A stretch of 64,000 nt of DNA from G963662605 sp963667005 (lineage in GTDB: Bacteria > Bacteroidota > Ignavibacteria > Ignavibacteriales > Ignavibacteriaceae), in the NCBI GenBank assembly GCA_963667005.1, contig OY762937.1, positions 3,782,001-3,846,000 of the forward strand. The letters are read 5' to 3'. Positions 17,385 to 26,298 of the stretch are shown here, piece after piece; within the stretch, counting starts at the first letter, position 1, and each line of letters starts with the position of its first letter. The translations under genes and the position numbers were made by a program. The notes beneath the pieces are model-generated. The model was given only the letters and a program-made list of their open reading frames with translations, was not told the DNA's origin and did no database searches.

Positions 17385-18416
17385 CTATAATCCGAATAAC
17401 CAAAATATCAAAAGCCCGAAACTTTCCCTAAAGTGATACGCGATCTTTTTTTCGGGACTCAGGTGTATTGATGCCCCGATAATACTGATATCGAGGTTGT
17501 AAAACTTTGCAATCTGATCCACCCTATTCATATGGTATGTGTCGGTAATAACGCATATGCTAGGTAGTTCATGATCTAACGCGAGCGAATTTTTAATAAA
17601 ACGTATCTGTTCTGTTGTTGATGTAGTCTGCTTTTCGATCCAAACGTTATTAAGCGGTATATCAAAATCCTTGATGTAGTTGAAAGCCGCATCCGCTTCA
17701 GAAATTTCACCGGGGGCATTTGAACCCGTTAACTGTATGTTCGCAATTGATTTATTCTGATATAACTCAATTGCCTTATTTACTCTTGTCACCAGAATGG
17801 GACTCGGCCTGTTCTTTGACCACACAGCGGCTCCAAGGACAACACCTACTTCATATTTCTCTTTTGTCCTGCCCGAGCGTGGTTCGCGAACATCATATAA
17901 TGCAACAATGCTCAATATTAAGACAAAAATCAGTATACTCTGGGAAAATCCACGGATAAAAAAGCGATTTTCAACCTTGAACAACTTAAACCACAAATAA
18001 CTGATGGAAAAAATCTGTATACCCAGACCCCCTAAATACATACAAGCAACGGCCACCTTTTTTACCGGTTGACCAATCCAGTATGCCCGGGGAAAATCAA
18101 AATAATCGAGGCTTAGTGCTCTTGCAACAAGCAGCAGGAATATTGATATAAAACCAAATATAATGCCTCTTTTATATACCGTAATGTAGGCAGTCCCCTT
18201 GATAAAACGAAGAATAACCAGCTCAATCGCAATAGTTAATACAATAATAAGGTTTACGATATTCCCCGGGTAACTCAAGCGAAACTCTTCCAGACTTAAA
18301 TGCTGGTTGTGGTACTTAAAATACCAGAGCAATCCAAGATGCAGCACGAGCAGCCCAAGAATCGAAAGCAGTTCAGTTTCGCGGAATTTGAATTTACCTT
18401 TTTTCTTCATTTTCAT
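17385..18416 (-). CDS. YdcF-like (DUF218) membrane protein
   Basis: 343 residues. About five transmembrane helices fill the first ~180 residues, followed by a DUF218/YdcF domain with GVVLGAAVW, LTGSNAPGEISEA and ICVITDTYHMNR. The arrangement resembles ElyC/SanA-type envelope proteins, which affect peptidoglycan or envelope integrity, but a precise activity is not established. It lies 20 bases upstream of nusB on the same strand. Confidence 0.75.
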   Translation of the reverse strand: MKMKKKGKFKFRETELLSILGLLVLHLGLLWYFKYHNQHLSLEEFRLSYPGNIVNLIIVLTIAIELVILRFIKGTAYITVYKRGIIFGFISIFLLLVARALSLDYFDFPRAYWIGQPVKKVAVACMYLGGLGIQIFSISYLWFKLFKVENRFFIRGFSQSILIFVLILSIVALYDVREPRSGRTKEKYEVGVVLGAAVWSKNRPSPILVTRVNKAIELYQNKSIANIQLTGSNAPGEISEADAAFNYIKDFDIPLNNVWIEKQTTSTTEQIRFIKNSLALDHELPSICVITDTYHMNRVDQIAKFYNLDISIIGASIHLSPEKKIAYHFRESFGLLIFWLFGL

Positions 18417-18462
18417 ACACTAAAATAACACCCCCGGAATTCAGAACCCAATACATAAAAAG

Positions 18463-18496
18463 AAAACCTCCCGGGAATTACTTCGCGGGAGGTTTT
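18463..18496 (-). terminator. Intrinsic terminator after the Cys/Lys-rich gene
   Basis: An 11-bp stem (AAAACCTCCCG / CGGGAGGTTTT) with a 12-base loop, followed on the minus strand by CTTTTT. It is 20 bases past the stop. Confidence 0.85.
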
Positions 18497-18515
18497 ACAA
18501 AAATTCAGGGACAAA

Positions 18516-18965
18516 TTATTTTTTGTCAGCTGGCTTGGTATCGTCGGCTTTTGGAGCTTTCATATCGTCTTTTTTCGGACAATTCTTCATGTCTTTGGAA
18601 CATTCTTTTTTGTCTTTGGGGCAATCTTTCATGTCTTTCGGACATTCTTTCTTGCATTCCTTTTTACATTCTTTTGCGCAATCTTTTTTACAGTCTTTCT
18701 GACATTCTTTTACGCATTCTTTTTTGCCGGCTTTCGGGCATTCTTTTTTGCATTTTTCTTTACAAGCGCTGTCACATTTTTTCTTACACTCTTTTTTGCA
18801 AGCTTTGTCGTCTTTTGCGTCTTTTTTGACTTCTTTTTTAACAACTTCTTTCTTTACAACTTTTTTAACTTCTTTTGCAGGAGCAGAAGCAGCTGGTTTA
18901 TCTTGAGCTGAAAGGCTGAAAGTAACAGCAAGCAAAACTACCATGAAATAACGAAATAACTTCAT
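18516..18965 (-). CDS. Small secreted Cys/Lys-rich protein, function unknown
   Basis: 149 residues from the ATG at 18965, chosen because it begins a signal peptide (MKLFRYFMVVLLAVTFSLSA) and follows AAAGGA; the frame is open 17 codons further up. After an Ala/Lys/Val linker comes a ~80-residue block with 16 cysteines, most spaced C-x3-C (CKKECKKKC, CKKDCAKECKKEC), then Lys/Asp-rich units such as CPKDMKD. Charge is strongly mixed and basic. The spacing would put Cys on one face of a helix. I recognise no family; metal binding or disulfide-stacked surface structure are guesses. It is flanked by its own promoter-like element and terminator. Confidence 0.72.
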   Translation of the reverse strand: MKLFRYFMVVLLAVTFSLSAQDKPAASAPAKEVKKVVKKEVVKKEVKKDAKDDKACKKECKKKCDSACKEKCKKECPKAGKKECVKECQKDCKKDCAKECKKECKKECPKDMKDCPKDKKECSKDMKNCPKKDDMKAPKADDTKPADKK

Positions 18966-19016
18966 ACGAATTATCCTTTGATTATAGTGTTTGAATGAAT
19001 CTAAAAATTGCAGCAA

Positions 19017-19047
19017 TTAAAATACATAAACATGGCATAATGTCAAA
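19017..19047 (-). promoter_or_regulatory. Candidate Bacteroidota-type promoter of the Cys/Lys-rich gene
   Basis: TTTG and TATTTTAA are separated by exactly 19 bases, close to the TTTG-N19-TAnnTTTG consensus; TTGACA overlaps the -33 element. It overlaps the last codons of batE and lies about 50 bases before the ATG at 18965. Confidence 0.45.
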
Positions 19048-19792
19048 TGAGTTCCACGTGAGCTTTTAGTACCCATCCTACTTTCCCGTCTTCAAGACGT
19101 ATCCGGTACCATTTGTCAACGCCGTCCTCAACCTTGACTTTTAATCCCTCATGCACTACAAAAGCGTCTTTTACTCCATCTTCAGGCGAATTTTTTATAC
19201 CGGAAACCGGTATGGTGACGATGGCATAATCTCTCTGCTTTTCTGCATTATAGCGCGAAAAAGTCATAAAAATGCCAAAAAGCAGCATTAATAAGAATGG
19301 AGCAGAGGTAAAAAGCAGGTAGCGTTTTAACCTCATGTCACCTGATAAAAGGAAACCTGTAATTAACCCGCCAAATATAAAGCTTATGATAATAGCAAAT
19401 TTCATCCACCCATCAGCAGAATACATAGATGAGATTGAGTCAGCCCACCGGTACAAGAAAAGCTGCGGAACGGCATCTATTTTGTCGACTGTCCGGCTTT
19501 TAGCAACAAGCAAGTTATGGCGGATATCTTCATCACCCGGATCCAATTTATGCGCCTTCTCAAAATACAGAACAGCATATCCCCACTGCCCCATTTTGAA
19601 GTACGCGTTACCAATATTAAAATAGATCGAAGCGCTTTCGTTCTGAATTCCAAGTATGGATTTGTATGCAACAACTGCTTCGGCATATTTCTTTTGCTGA
19701 TATAATGAATTTGCAGATTGAAGTTTTACATCAACATCCGATGCGAACAATCGCATAGTGACCAATACAATCAAAAGGATAAAATGCTTCAT
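19043..19792 (-). CDS. batE: BatE-like TPR/SH3 protein
   Basis: 249 residues from the ATG at 19792, which overlaps the batD stop (ATGA) with GGAGGA just upstream; longer in-frame starts run into batD and are rejected. Signal peptide (MKHFILLIVLVTMRLFAS), two to three TPR units (~20-100: YQQKKYAEAVVAYKSIL, YFNIGNAYFKMGQWGYAVLYFEKA), two membrane helices, and a C-terminal bacterial SH3 domain (GLKVKVEDGVDKWYRIRLEDG). This matches BatE, the last gene of Bacteroidota bat operons linked to aerotolerance. Confidence 0.82.
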   Translation of the reverse strand: MKHFILLIVLVTMRLFASDVDVKLQSANSLYQQKKYAEAVVAYKSILGIQNESASIYFNIGNAYFKMGQWGYAVLYFEKAHKLDPGDEDIRHNLLVAKSRTVDKIDAVPQLFLYRWADSISSMYSADGWMKFAIIISFIFGGLITGFLLSGDMRLKRYLLFTSAPFLLMLLFGIFMTFSRYNAEKQRDYAIVTIPVSGIKNSPEDGVKDAFVVHEGLKVKVEDGVDKWYRIRLEDGKVGWVLKAHVELI

Positions 19793-21672
19793 GATTTGCG
19801 TCCTCCTTTTAATTGTGCAAGTTCTGCTTCCATACCGACGATGAGTGACACACAACTATCATACAGTGGCTTCATTCTGTTTTCTTTATCCTGCGTCGGA
19901 GCAAATCTAATGAACTCACATTCCTCAAGAGATTTTGTAAATCCGCTAATTCTTTCTTCGGAAATGGCAGCATTCGATAACACTTCGGTTATTTTTTCCA
20001 TACTTAACTCAGCTCGCGGTATGTTCATTTTGTATTCGATATAACCAAGCAGTGCAAATGAAATCTCATCGTAAAATGAGTCCACTTTGTGAGCAATCAA
20101 CGCTTTTTGTGCTGCTTTCAAACGTGTTCTTGCAAGCTTCTCTGCTTTCCTGTTACGTAACAGTTCGAGATTTCCGGCAAGTTTTGCCTCTCTGGATTTC
20201 CAAACCATAACTCCCGCGATACCTGCAATCGGGAATAACAGAAGAAACCATGCAAACACACTATTCGCCATGTACGAGCCGACAGACTGAATGTCATGAG
20301 CCTTGCTTTTAATATATCGTACATCCTCACCAAGAAGTCTAATTTCTTCTTTGGAGTAGTTGGAGCCCTTTCCTGTATACTCAGCATCACCCTTGGTTAC
20401 TTCAACTGTTCCCGGGTGCGCGGTTAGTGTTACATAATCTTTCTTCTTCACATCGAAATAGCTGAAAGTGACAGGTGGAAGTTCCTGCTTACCTTCGACG
20501 CGGGGAATAAGTAAATACTCAAATGATTTTTTTCCGGATATTACACCTGAACGCTGAATATCGTCATTAATTTTCGGATCATATTTTTCAAATGCTGCGG
20601 GTATTTGAATGTCAGGTGTCGTTAAGAGCTGGATATTTCCGGCTCCGCTTATCGTAAGTTTCAGTGATACCGGCTCGTGTTGTTTTACCGTTTTTTTATC
20701 CAGAACGGCATTCATAGTGAATGAACCCACCGCGCCATTAAATCCTGCCGGTTTTTTTGCCTCAGGAAGCGGTATAGCTCTTACGCGTACGTTATTGGAT
20801 ACAGCATTAAACTCGACTGTTTGCGTTTGCTGAAAGAAGGGATCATTAAAGAAGTCATCAAACAGACTTTGGCTTTTTCTTTTCCTTTGGAGAATAACGG
20901 GTAGTTTCAAGCTCAAAGGTGTTACGGTCAGTTCACCGGACTGTGACGGGAATAAAGCAACCTTTTTGAGAACGGCAACGCTGTATTGTTTTCCGTTCAA
21001 AGTTTCGTTAGTAAAAGTAATATTTTGTGAGGTCGTTATATCTTCAGACCAGAACCCGGTATATGAAGGCATTTTAACAACCTGCAGCGAAGCAATATTA
21101 AGACGTGTGTAGAGTTTATATACAACGGTCACCTGCTCGCCGATATACGCACTCGATTTATCGGCACTCGCGCGAATAAAGACATTATCGCCAATCTCCG
21201 CAGCGCTGACCTGCTTTTCGTTACCCTGCTGTCCACCTTTTTGAGCGTTCGGTTTTGCAGAACCCTGTACAACTTCAATCGTAATAGGATGCGTTTTTAG
21301 AACTGTCCCTCTATTGGTAATCGAAGCACTCCCGATAGTGAATTTGCCCTTCTCTTTTGCCTGCACATAATATGCGAAGCTTCTTGAGCCTGACATTGCG
21401 CCATTGATAATTTGCATGCTAGTTGACTGATTAGGTCCCTGAAGAACACTGAAATTACCAAACGACGGAGCCTGGAAATTGCTTATTCCGTTAACATCGC
21501 TTCCCGAAAACGTGAAGGTGATTTCGAATGGTTCTGTCGTGCTTACCGGATTTTGACTTACTGTGGCAGTGAAGTTTTGCGCATACCCTGTCGAAACGGT
21601 CAAAAGCAGAGCCATCAAAACATAAAAACTTCTCAAACGCACAAAATGTAAATTGTAAAAATCGTTCATCAT
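19789..21672 (-). CDS. batD: BatD-like protein (BatD family/oxygen tolerance)
   Basis: 627 residues. N-terminal signal/anchor (hydrophobic ~15-31, ending GYAQ), then repeated Ig-like beta domains, with FTATVSQNPVSTTEPFEITF and RASADKSSAYIGEQVTVVYKLY as the BatD hallmarks. One membrane helix at ~470 and a ~130-residue cytoplasmic helical tail follow. It is probably a periplasm-facing partner of the BatA/BatB vWA proteins. The ATG lies one base after the batC stop. Confidence 0.86.
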   Translation of the reverse strand: MMNDFYNLHFVRLRSFYVLMALLLTVSTGYAQNFTATVSQNPVSTTEPFEITFTFSGSDVNGISNFQAPSFGNFSVLQGPNQSTSMQIINGAMSGSRSFAYYVQAKEKGKFTIGSASITNRGTVLKTHPITIEVVQGSAKPNAQKGGQQGNEKQVSAAEIGDNVFIRASADKSSAYIGEQVTVVYKLYTRLNIASLQVVKMPSYTGFWSEDITTSQNITFTNETLNGKQYSVAVLKKVALFPSQSGELTVTPLSLKLPVILQRKRKSQSLFDDFFNDPFFQQTQTVEFNAVSNNVRVRAIPLPEAKKPAGFNGAVGSFTMNAVLDKKTVKQHEPVSLKLTISGAGNIQLLTTPDIQIPAAFEKYDPKINDDIQRSGVISGKKSFEYLLIPRVEGKQELPPVTFSYFDVKKKDYVTLTAHPGTVEVTKGDAEYTGKGSNYSKEEIRLLGEDVRYIKSKAHDIQSVGSYMANSVFAWFLLLFPIAGIAGVMVWKSREAKLAGNLELLRNRKAEKLARTRLKAAQKALIAHKVDSFYDEISFALLGYIEYKMNIPRAELSMEKITEVLSNAAISEERISGFTKSLEECEFIRFAPTQDKENRMKPLYDSCVSLIVGMEAELAQLKGGRKS

Positions 21673-21673
21673 C

Positions 21674-22420
21674 TCACCAATCTTTGTCCGTCTTGACTTT
21701 CACAACTGCTTTTTTACGCAGCTTTTTCTGCAAATCCTGTTCATTGTTTTTCAAGGCCTCAAGCATTCTCTCAGCTTCCTCTTTTTTCACTATAGGCGGT
21801 GCCTGCTGTGGCTGTGGCTGTTGTTTCTGCTGATCGTCCTTGTTCTGATCATTTTTATTCTGATCGTTCTTATTTTTATCGTTATTCTTGTTCTGGTCGT
21901 TCTTCTTCTGATCCTGGTTCTGCTTGTCTTTGTTCTTGTCCTGATTCTTATCCTTGTTGTTCTGGTTTTTATTTTGCTGATTCTGTTGATTCTTCAGCAT
22001 ATTCAACGCATAGGATAAATTATACTTTGTTTCTTTGTCTTTGGGATTCAACTTAAGTGAATTTTTGAACGCATCAATACTTTCCTGATATTGATTTTTT
22101 TTAAGCAAAGCATTGCCGATGTTATGGAACGCGTCGGCTTTTTCCGTGCTCGATTTAGCTTTTCCGATGGCGTCTTTGTATGATTTTATTGCCTCGTCAT
22201 ACTTACCGAGTTTATAATAATTATCACCGAGGTTAAAATAGCCTTTGAATTTCCCCGGCTCTTTCTCAATTCCTTTTCTGAAATTAATTTCAGCATCGCC
22301 ATACTTTTTATCGTTGTACTGGTCAACACCATCGTTATTCAAAGAACGGAAGGACTGGCCAAACGCGGGGACTACGGAAAGGCCGCTCAGAATAAGAATG
22401 CCGAACATTACTTTTTTCAT
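21674..22420 (-). CDS. batC: BatC-like TPR protein with Asn/Lys/Gln-rich tail
   Basis: 248 residues. Signal peptide (ending AFGQ), then three TPR units (YNDKKYGDAEINFRKGIEKE, GYFNLGDNYYKLGKYDEAI, AFHNIGNALLKKNQYQESID), then a ~75-residue low-complexity tract of NQ/NK/DK repeats (~142-213), and a charged helical end. The TPR part should mediate assembly with the other Bat proteins. The low-complexity tract generates long meaningless open frames on the other strand. Start overlaps the batB stop by four bases. Confidence 0.84.
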   Translation of the reverse strand: MKKVMFGILILSGLSVVPAFGQSFRSLNNDGVDQYNDKKYGDAEINFRKGIEKEPGKFKGYFNLGDNYYKLGKYDEAIKSYKDAIGKAKSSTEKADAFHNIGNALLKKNQYQESIDAFKNSLKLNPKDKETKYNLSYALNMLKNQQNQQNKNQNNKDKNQDKNKDKQNQDQKKNDQNKNNDKNKNDQNKNDQNKDDQQKQQPQPQQAPPIVKKEEAERMLEALKNNEQDLQKKLRKKAVVKVKTDKDW

Positions 22421-23466
22421 TCTTCACTCCGTAACTTTAATCTAACCATAAGATCCTTAAGCCAAATAACTTTCTTGTCTGAAATAAAAAACTCACTTAT
22501 CAACAGCAGCAATGCGGGAATGAGAAAGTAAAAGAACTTATCATCATAATCTGTAACCTTTTTCATGCCGAATTCAGTTTTTTCAACTGCAGCCAAATCA
22601 CGGTAAATAGCATCAAGCTCATTGCCGTTATTTAGAGCTAAATAATACTTACCACCTGATTCGCTTGCCAACTGACGCAGGGTTACCTCATCAAGTTTTG
22701 TCAAAACGGTGTTGCCTTGATTATCCTGCTTAAATCCGACCTGCTTCCCGGCTCCGTCATATACAGGAATCGGAGCACCATCTGGAGATCCCATGCCTAT
22801 TGCATCAACGACAATGTTGTTGTCTTTGGCATTCTGTAATGCTTTACTAATATCGCCCTCATGATCTTCGCCGTCTGTTATAACAACGATAATCTTTCTA
22901 GTGGCTGCTTTTTTATCGAATGAATCAACTGCAAGATTGATTGCTGAAGCAATTGCCGTACCCGGTTCCGGAACTGAATTGACATCTACCGAGGAGAGGA
23001 ACAAATTCGCAGCTGAATAATCCGCTGTTAAGGGAAATTGTACATATGCACCGCCGGCGAATACTATCAGTCCGATTCTGTCGCCTTGCAGTTTTTTGAT
23101 CAACTCAGAAATTTCTTTTTTTGCTTTCTCAAGACGATTGGGTTTCAGATCCTCTGCTTTCATACTGGCCGAGACATCAAGACAGATATAAACATCTATA
23201 CCGACCTGCTTCACATCTTCAACGCGCGTACCTATCTGTGGATTGGCAAATCCCAAAATCACAAACGCCAATGCAAGCACCAGCATGCCTGCCTTGCCGT
23301 AATCCTTAACAAAACTTTTTGATTTAAATAGAACGGCAAACGACTCAACATGAGCAATCTTGCTGAGTGCTTTCTTCTTCGCATTCATCTGCCATATAAT
23401 CAGTCCGACCAGTAAAGGCAGTATGTACAGTAGATGCAAAAATTCCGGATGTTCGAATCTAATCAT
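22417..23466 (-). CDS. batB: BatB-like vWA membrane protein
   Basis: 349 residues. Two N-terminal membrane helices, a von Willebrand A domain with intact MIDAS (CLDVSASM, then TPGTAIASAI-type Thr and VITDGEDHEGD), and one C-terminal membrane helix (FFYFLIPALLLLISEFF). It is inner-membrane anchored with a metal-dependent protein-interaction domain. It follows batA by six bases and overlaps batC. Confidence 0.87.
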   Translation of the reverse strand: MIRFEHPEFLHLLYILPLLVGLIIWQMNAKKKALSKIAHVESFAVLFKSKSFVKDYGKAGMLVLALAFVILGFANPQIGTRVEDVKQVGIDVYICLDVSASMKAEDLKPNRLEKAKKEISELIKKLQGDRIGLIVFAGGAYVQFPLTADYSAANLFLSSVDVNSVPEPGTAIASAINLAVDSFDKKAATRKIIVVITDGEDHEGDISKALQNAKDNNIVVDAIGMGSPDGAPIPVYDGAGKQVGFKQDNQGNTVLTKLDEVTLRQLASESGGKYYLALNNGNELDAIYRDLAAVEKTEFGMKKVTDYDDKFFYFLIPALLLLISEFFISDKKVIWLKDLMVRLKLRSEE

Positions 23467-23472
23467 ATATGA

Positions 23473-24471
23473 TTAAGGTAATTTTCTTAAATATGTTTGA
23501 GTTAAAACCAGTTCAAGCAATAGCAGTAATCCCGCGGCAGCAGCCCAGGGATAAAACAATTCTTTTTTGCTTCTATACGATGTTATTTCGATTCTGGTTT
23601 TTTCAAGTTTATCAATCTCGCTGTAGATGCCTTCGAGCTTCTGGTTGCCGGTCGCACGGAAATACTTTCCACCGGTTGCCGCTGAGATATTTCTTAGCAT
23701 CGCCTCATCAATTTCAACAGGCATCATCTGATAACGGACACCGAACGGAGTCGGAACCGGATATGGCGCCATACCCATAGTACCGATACCGATAGTATAT
23801 ACACGGATACCGAATGTTCTAGCAATCTCTGCAGCAGTCATCGGATCAACCTCTCCGGCATTATTCACACCGTCGGTTAACAAAATCATCACCTTACTTT
23901 TTGCCTTACTATCTTTCAAGCGGTTAACACCGTTCGCAATCGCGTTACCAATTGCGGTTCCGTCTTCAATCATGCCGCTTTTGACTTCCCGCAGCAATCC
24001 TTTGAGCACAGTATAATCAATGGTGACCGGACACTGGGTAAAAGCCTCACGCGAGAATACGACAAGTCCTATGCGGTCTGAAAGGCGCCCGTCAATAAAA
24101 TTCTGTGTTATTTTTTTAGCAGCTTCAATCCGGTTCGGTTTAAAATCTTCAGCAAGCATACTGCCGGAAAGATCGAGCACTAATACAATATCTATTCCTT
24201 CGGTTGATACATTTTCGCCGCTGTTGAAGCTTTGGGGTCTGGCAAGTGCAATGGTAAGACAGAGAACAACAAGCGACCGGAGTACCATCGGAGCAAGAAC
24301 TAAGCGCTCTTTTAAATTCTTAGTCTTGTAATTAATCAACTTAAAATTTGAAAATATAAATCCGGATTGCTTTTTTTCACCCCGGTACATATACCATACA
24401 ATCATTGCCGGAATGGCGAGGAGTAAAAGAAAGAACCAGGGGTAAGCGAACGTTATATTAAAGAGCTTCAT
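23473..24471 (-). CDS. batA: BatA-like vWA membrane protein
   Basis: 332 residues with the same plan as batB, of which it is a paralogue: N-terminal helices, vWA domain with MIDAS residues (LVLDLSGSM, EDGTAIGNAI, LLTDGVNNAGE), and a C-terminal helix. The start overlaps the preceding gene by 14 bases. Bat proteins are linked to oxidative or envelope stress tolerance in Bacteroides; the molecular mechanism is not settled. Confidence 0.88.
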   Translation of the reverse strand: MKLFNITFAYPWFFLLLLAIPAMIVWYMYRGEKKQSGFIFSNFKLINYKTKNLKERLVLAPMVLRSLVVLCLTIALARPQSFNSGENVSTEGIDIVLVLDLSGSMLAEDFKPNRIEAAKKITQNFIDGRLSDRIGLVVFSREAFTQCPVTIDYTVLKGLLREVKSGMIEDGTAIGNAIANGVNRLKDSKAKSKVMILLTDGVNNAGEVDPMTAAEIARTFGIRVYTIGIGTMGMAPYPVPTPFGVRYQMMPVEIDEAMLRNISAATGGKYFRATGNQKLEGIYSEIDKLEKTRIEITSYRSKKELFYPWAAAAGLLLLLELVLTQTYLRKLP

Positions 24472-25399
24472 GCGCTCCTCCCTGCTGTTTCGCTTTCATA
24501 CGCTCCTTTTCACCCTCAATAATTTTATATGCCTGCTCCATCATAGCAGTATTGACGTGCGGGAGCGGTGTGAACTTGGCAAATTTCACCATGTCTGCAT
24601 TTGATAAAAATTCGTCAGTAGTAGAAATTAAATCCCACGGAGCATTTGCATTCTTCAGATGCACAATAATTTCGCCCGATGTTTGTTCAAGTGCCGGGAA
24701 GTGGAATACTGTTTCAAAATACCTGCGGATAATATCCGTGATCGCCGAGTGATATTCTTTAATCTGTCCGGACTGCCATAGTTTTTTATCTTCCAGTTCT
24801 TTCAGGCGTTCCAGAGCAATTTCATACGGGGTTTTAATAATGACCGGTTCAGCTTTTTCTGTTGTTCTCTTTTTGAAATATTGCAGATATATCTGATATC
24901 CGGCAAATGCGGCTGAGACAATAATTAAAACGATAATCAAAATCATGAACCAGTTGTAAGGCTCCCTTACAGGGGCTTTAATATCTTTGATTTCTGCCGT
25001 CGTATCCACAGCGATTCTTCTAACGGTCAAATAAATTGAGTCCGTTTTAACACTATACTGTGTATTATCTTTTTTATTTATGTATGGGATACTAAAAGAG
25101 TGCAGATAAAAATCTGCAGAGTCATATGCAGCAAACGTAAACCGGTACTCTGATTCGGTTCTTCCGTCGCCAAGAGTTTTAGTAATAACCGTGTCTTTGC
25201 TGATAAATTCAAGCGGACTCAGAGAATCCTTAATTGCGGGGAATGCATACTTTACATCCGGCGAATTCGTAACAGTAACGGATAGTTTAATATAATCGCC
25301 GATAAGATACTGGCGCGAATCTGTTGTAACTTTTACAGATAGCGGTTGTGCATATATTAATGAAACTGCTAAAAGGCAGAATACGAATATCTTTTTCAT
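24458..25399 (-). CDS. Bat-operon membrane protein (BatD-N-like ectodomain, DUF4381-like tail)
   Basis: 313 residues. Signal peptide (MKKIFVFCLLAVSLIYAQ), a ~120-residue beta-rich ectodomain (LSVKVTTDSRQYLIGDYIKLSVTVTN), one transmembrane helix (~150-172), and a cytoplasmic helical region with YHSAITDIIRRYFETVFHFPALEQTSGEI, as in DUF4381-type proteins next to MoxR/vWA genes. It probably couples the periplasmic and cytoplasmic parts of the Bat complex. The ATG shares one base with the DUF58 stop (TAATG). Confidence 0.72.
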   Translation of the reverse strand: MKKIFVFCLLAVSLIYAQPLSVKVTTDSRQYLIGDYIKLSVTVTNSPDVKYAFPAIKDSLSPLEFISKDTVITKTLGDGRTESEYRFTFAAYDSADFYLHSFSIPYINKKDNTQYSVKTDSIYLTVRRIAVDTTAEIKDIKAPVREPYNWFMILIIVLIIVSAAFAGYQIYLQYFKKRTTEKAEPVIIKTPYEIALERLKELEDKKLWQSGQIKEYHSAITDIIRRYFETVFHFPALEQTSGEIIVHLKNANAPWDLISTTDEFLSNADMVKFAKFTPLPHVNTAMMEQAYKIIEGEKERMKAKQQGGAHEAL

Positions 25400-26289
25400 T
25401 ACCAGCGTTTTGCCCGTTGTTTGAAAAACTGAATTAGTGGTTTGATATAGCTGAAATCATCTCTCACATCTGGAGTTGAAATTGTCACACTGTCTAACTT
25501 GCTCGCGTTGAAACTGCGCTTCATATCTGCCATATCGTCCGCAAGCCTGAACTGGAACAATCTTTTAAATTGCGGATCTGAAGTGTCCATAAATCTGGTT
25601 TCACTCGTTTCAGGGTCAATAAATTTGATAAATCCCGATGCAGGAAAATCCTTTTCGCGTTCATCATTCAACACAATTCCGACCAAATCGTGTTTTCTGC
25701 CGATAATGCGCATGTTCTGTTCATACCCTTTATCCATAAAATCTGAAATCACGAAGACAATGCTTCGCTTCTTGATAACCGAATTCAAGTACTCGAGAGC
25801 ACCCTTAATACTTGTACCTTTATGAGTCGGTTCGAAGCTGAGGATTTCACGAATAATACGCAGGATATGTGTCTTTTTCTTTCCGGGTGGGATGAATTTT
25901 TCAATTACATCAGTAAAAATGATGCATCCGACTTTATCGTTATTCTTCAAAGCGGAAAAAGAAAGGATTGCACTGATTTCAGCCGCGATATCCCGCTTGG
26001 TTTTCTTCTTACTGCCGAAATCCTGCGAGCCGCTCATATCAATAAGCAGCATCAGGGTCAGTTCGCGTTCTTCTTCGAACACCTTGATAAACGGATGCCC
26101 AAGGCGCGCTGTTACGTTCCAGTCAATGTTACGTATATCGTCGCCGATCTGATATTCACGAACTTCCGAGAATTCCATTCCACGTCCTTTGAACACAGAA
26201 TGGTACTCGCCCGAAAATACCTGATTGACCAGGCCGCGGGTAGTTATCTCAAGCTCCCGCACCTTCTTGAATAATTCCTGATTCCTCAT
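25399..26289 (-). CDS. DUF58 domain protein of the MoxR/Bat cluster
   Basis: 296 residues, soluble. The DUF58 signature is FKGRGMEFSEVREYQIGDD...IDWNVTARLGHPFIKVFEEE, followed by a vWA-like fold (LLIDMSGSQDFGS). DUF58 proteins always accompany MoxR ATPases and are thought to be their targets or adaptors. It lies 9 bp after moxR. Confidence 0.9.
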   Translation of the reverse strand: MRNQELFKKVRELEITTRGLVNQVFSGEYHSVFKGRGMEFSEVREYQIGDDIRNIDWNVTARLGHPFIKVFEEERELTLMLLIDMSGSQDFGSKKKTKRDIAAEISAILSFSALKNNDKVGCIIFTDVIEKFIPPGKKKTHILRIIREILSFEPTHKGTSIKGALEYLNSVIKKRSIVFVISDFMDKGYEQNMRIIGRKHDLVGIVLNDEREKDFPASGFIKFIDPETSETRFMDTSDPQFKRLFQFRLADDMADMKRSFNASKLDSVTISTPDVRDDFSYIKPLIQFFKQRAKRW

Positions 26290-26298
26290 ACGCGGTTA

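Noticed and set aside
18551..18829. Cys/Leu-rich plus-strand frame opposite the Cys/Lys-rich gene
   Set aside because: Low-complexity mirror of the repetitive gene; no start context.
21799..22056. Plus-strand frames rich in Val/Leu/Ile or Ser/Asp opposite batC
   Set aside because: They are reverse readings of the Asn/Lys/Gln low-complexity tract.
25822..26274. 150-residue plus-strand frame inside the DUF58 gene
   Set aside because: Opposite to a conserved DUF58 gene in a tight operon; no start context or domain.
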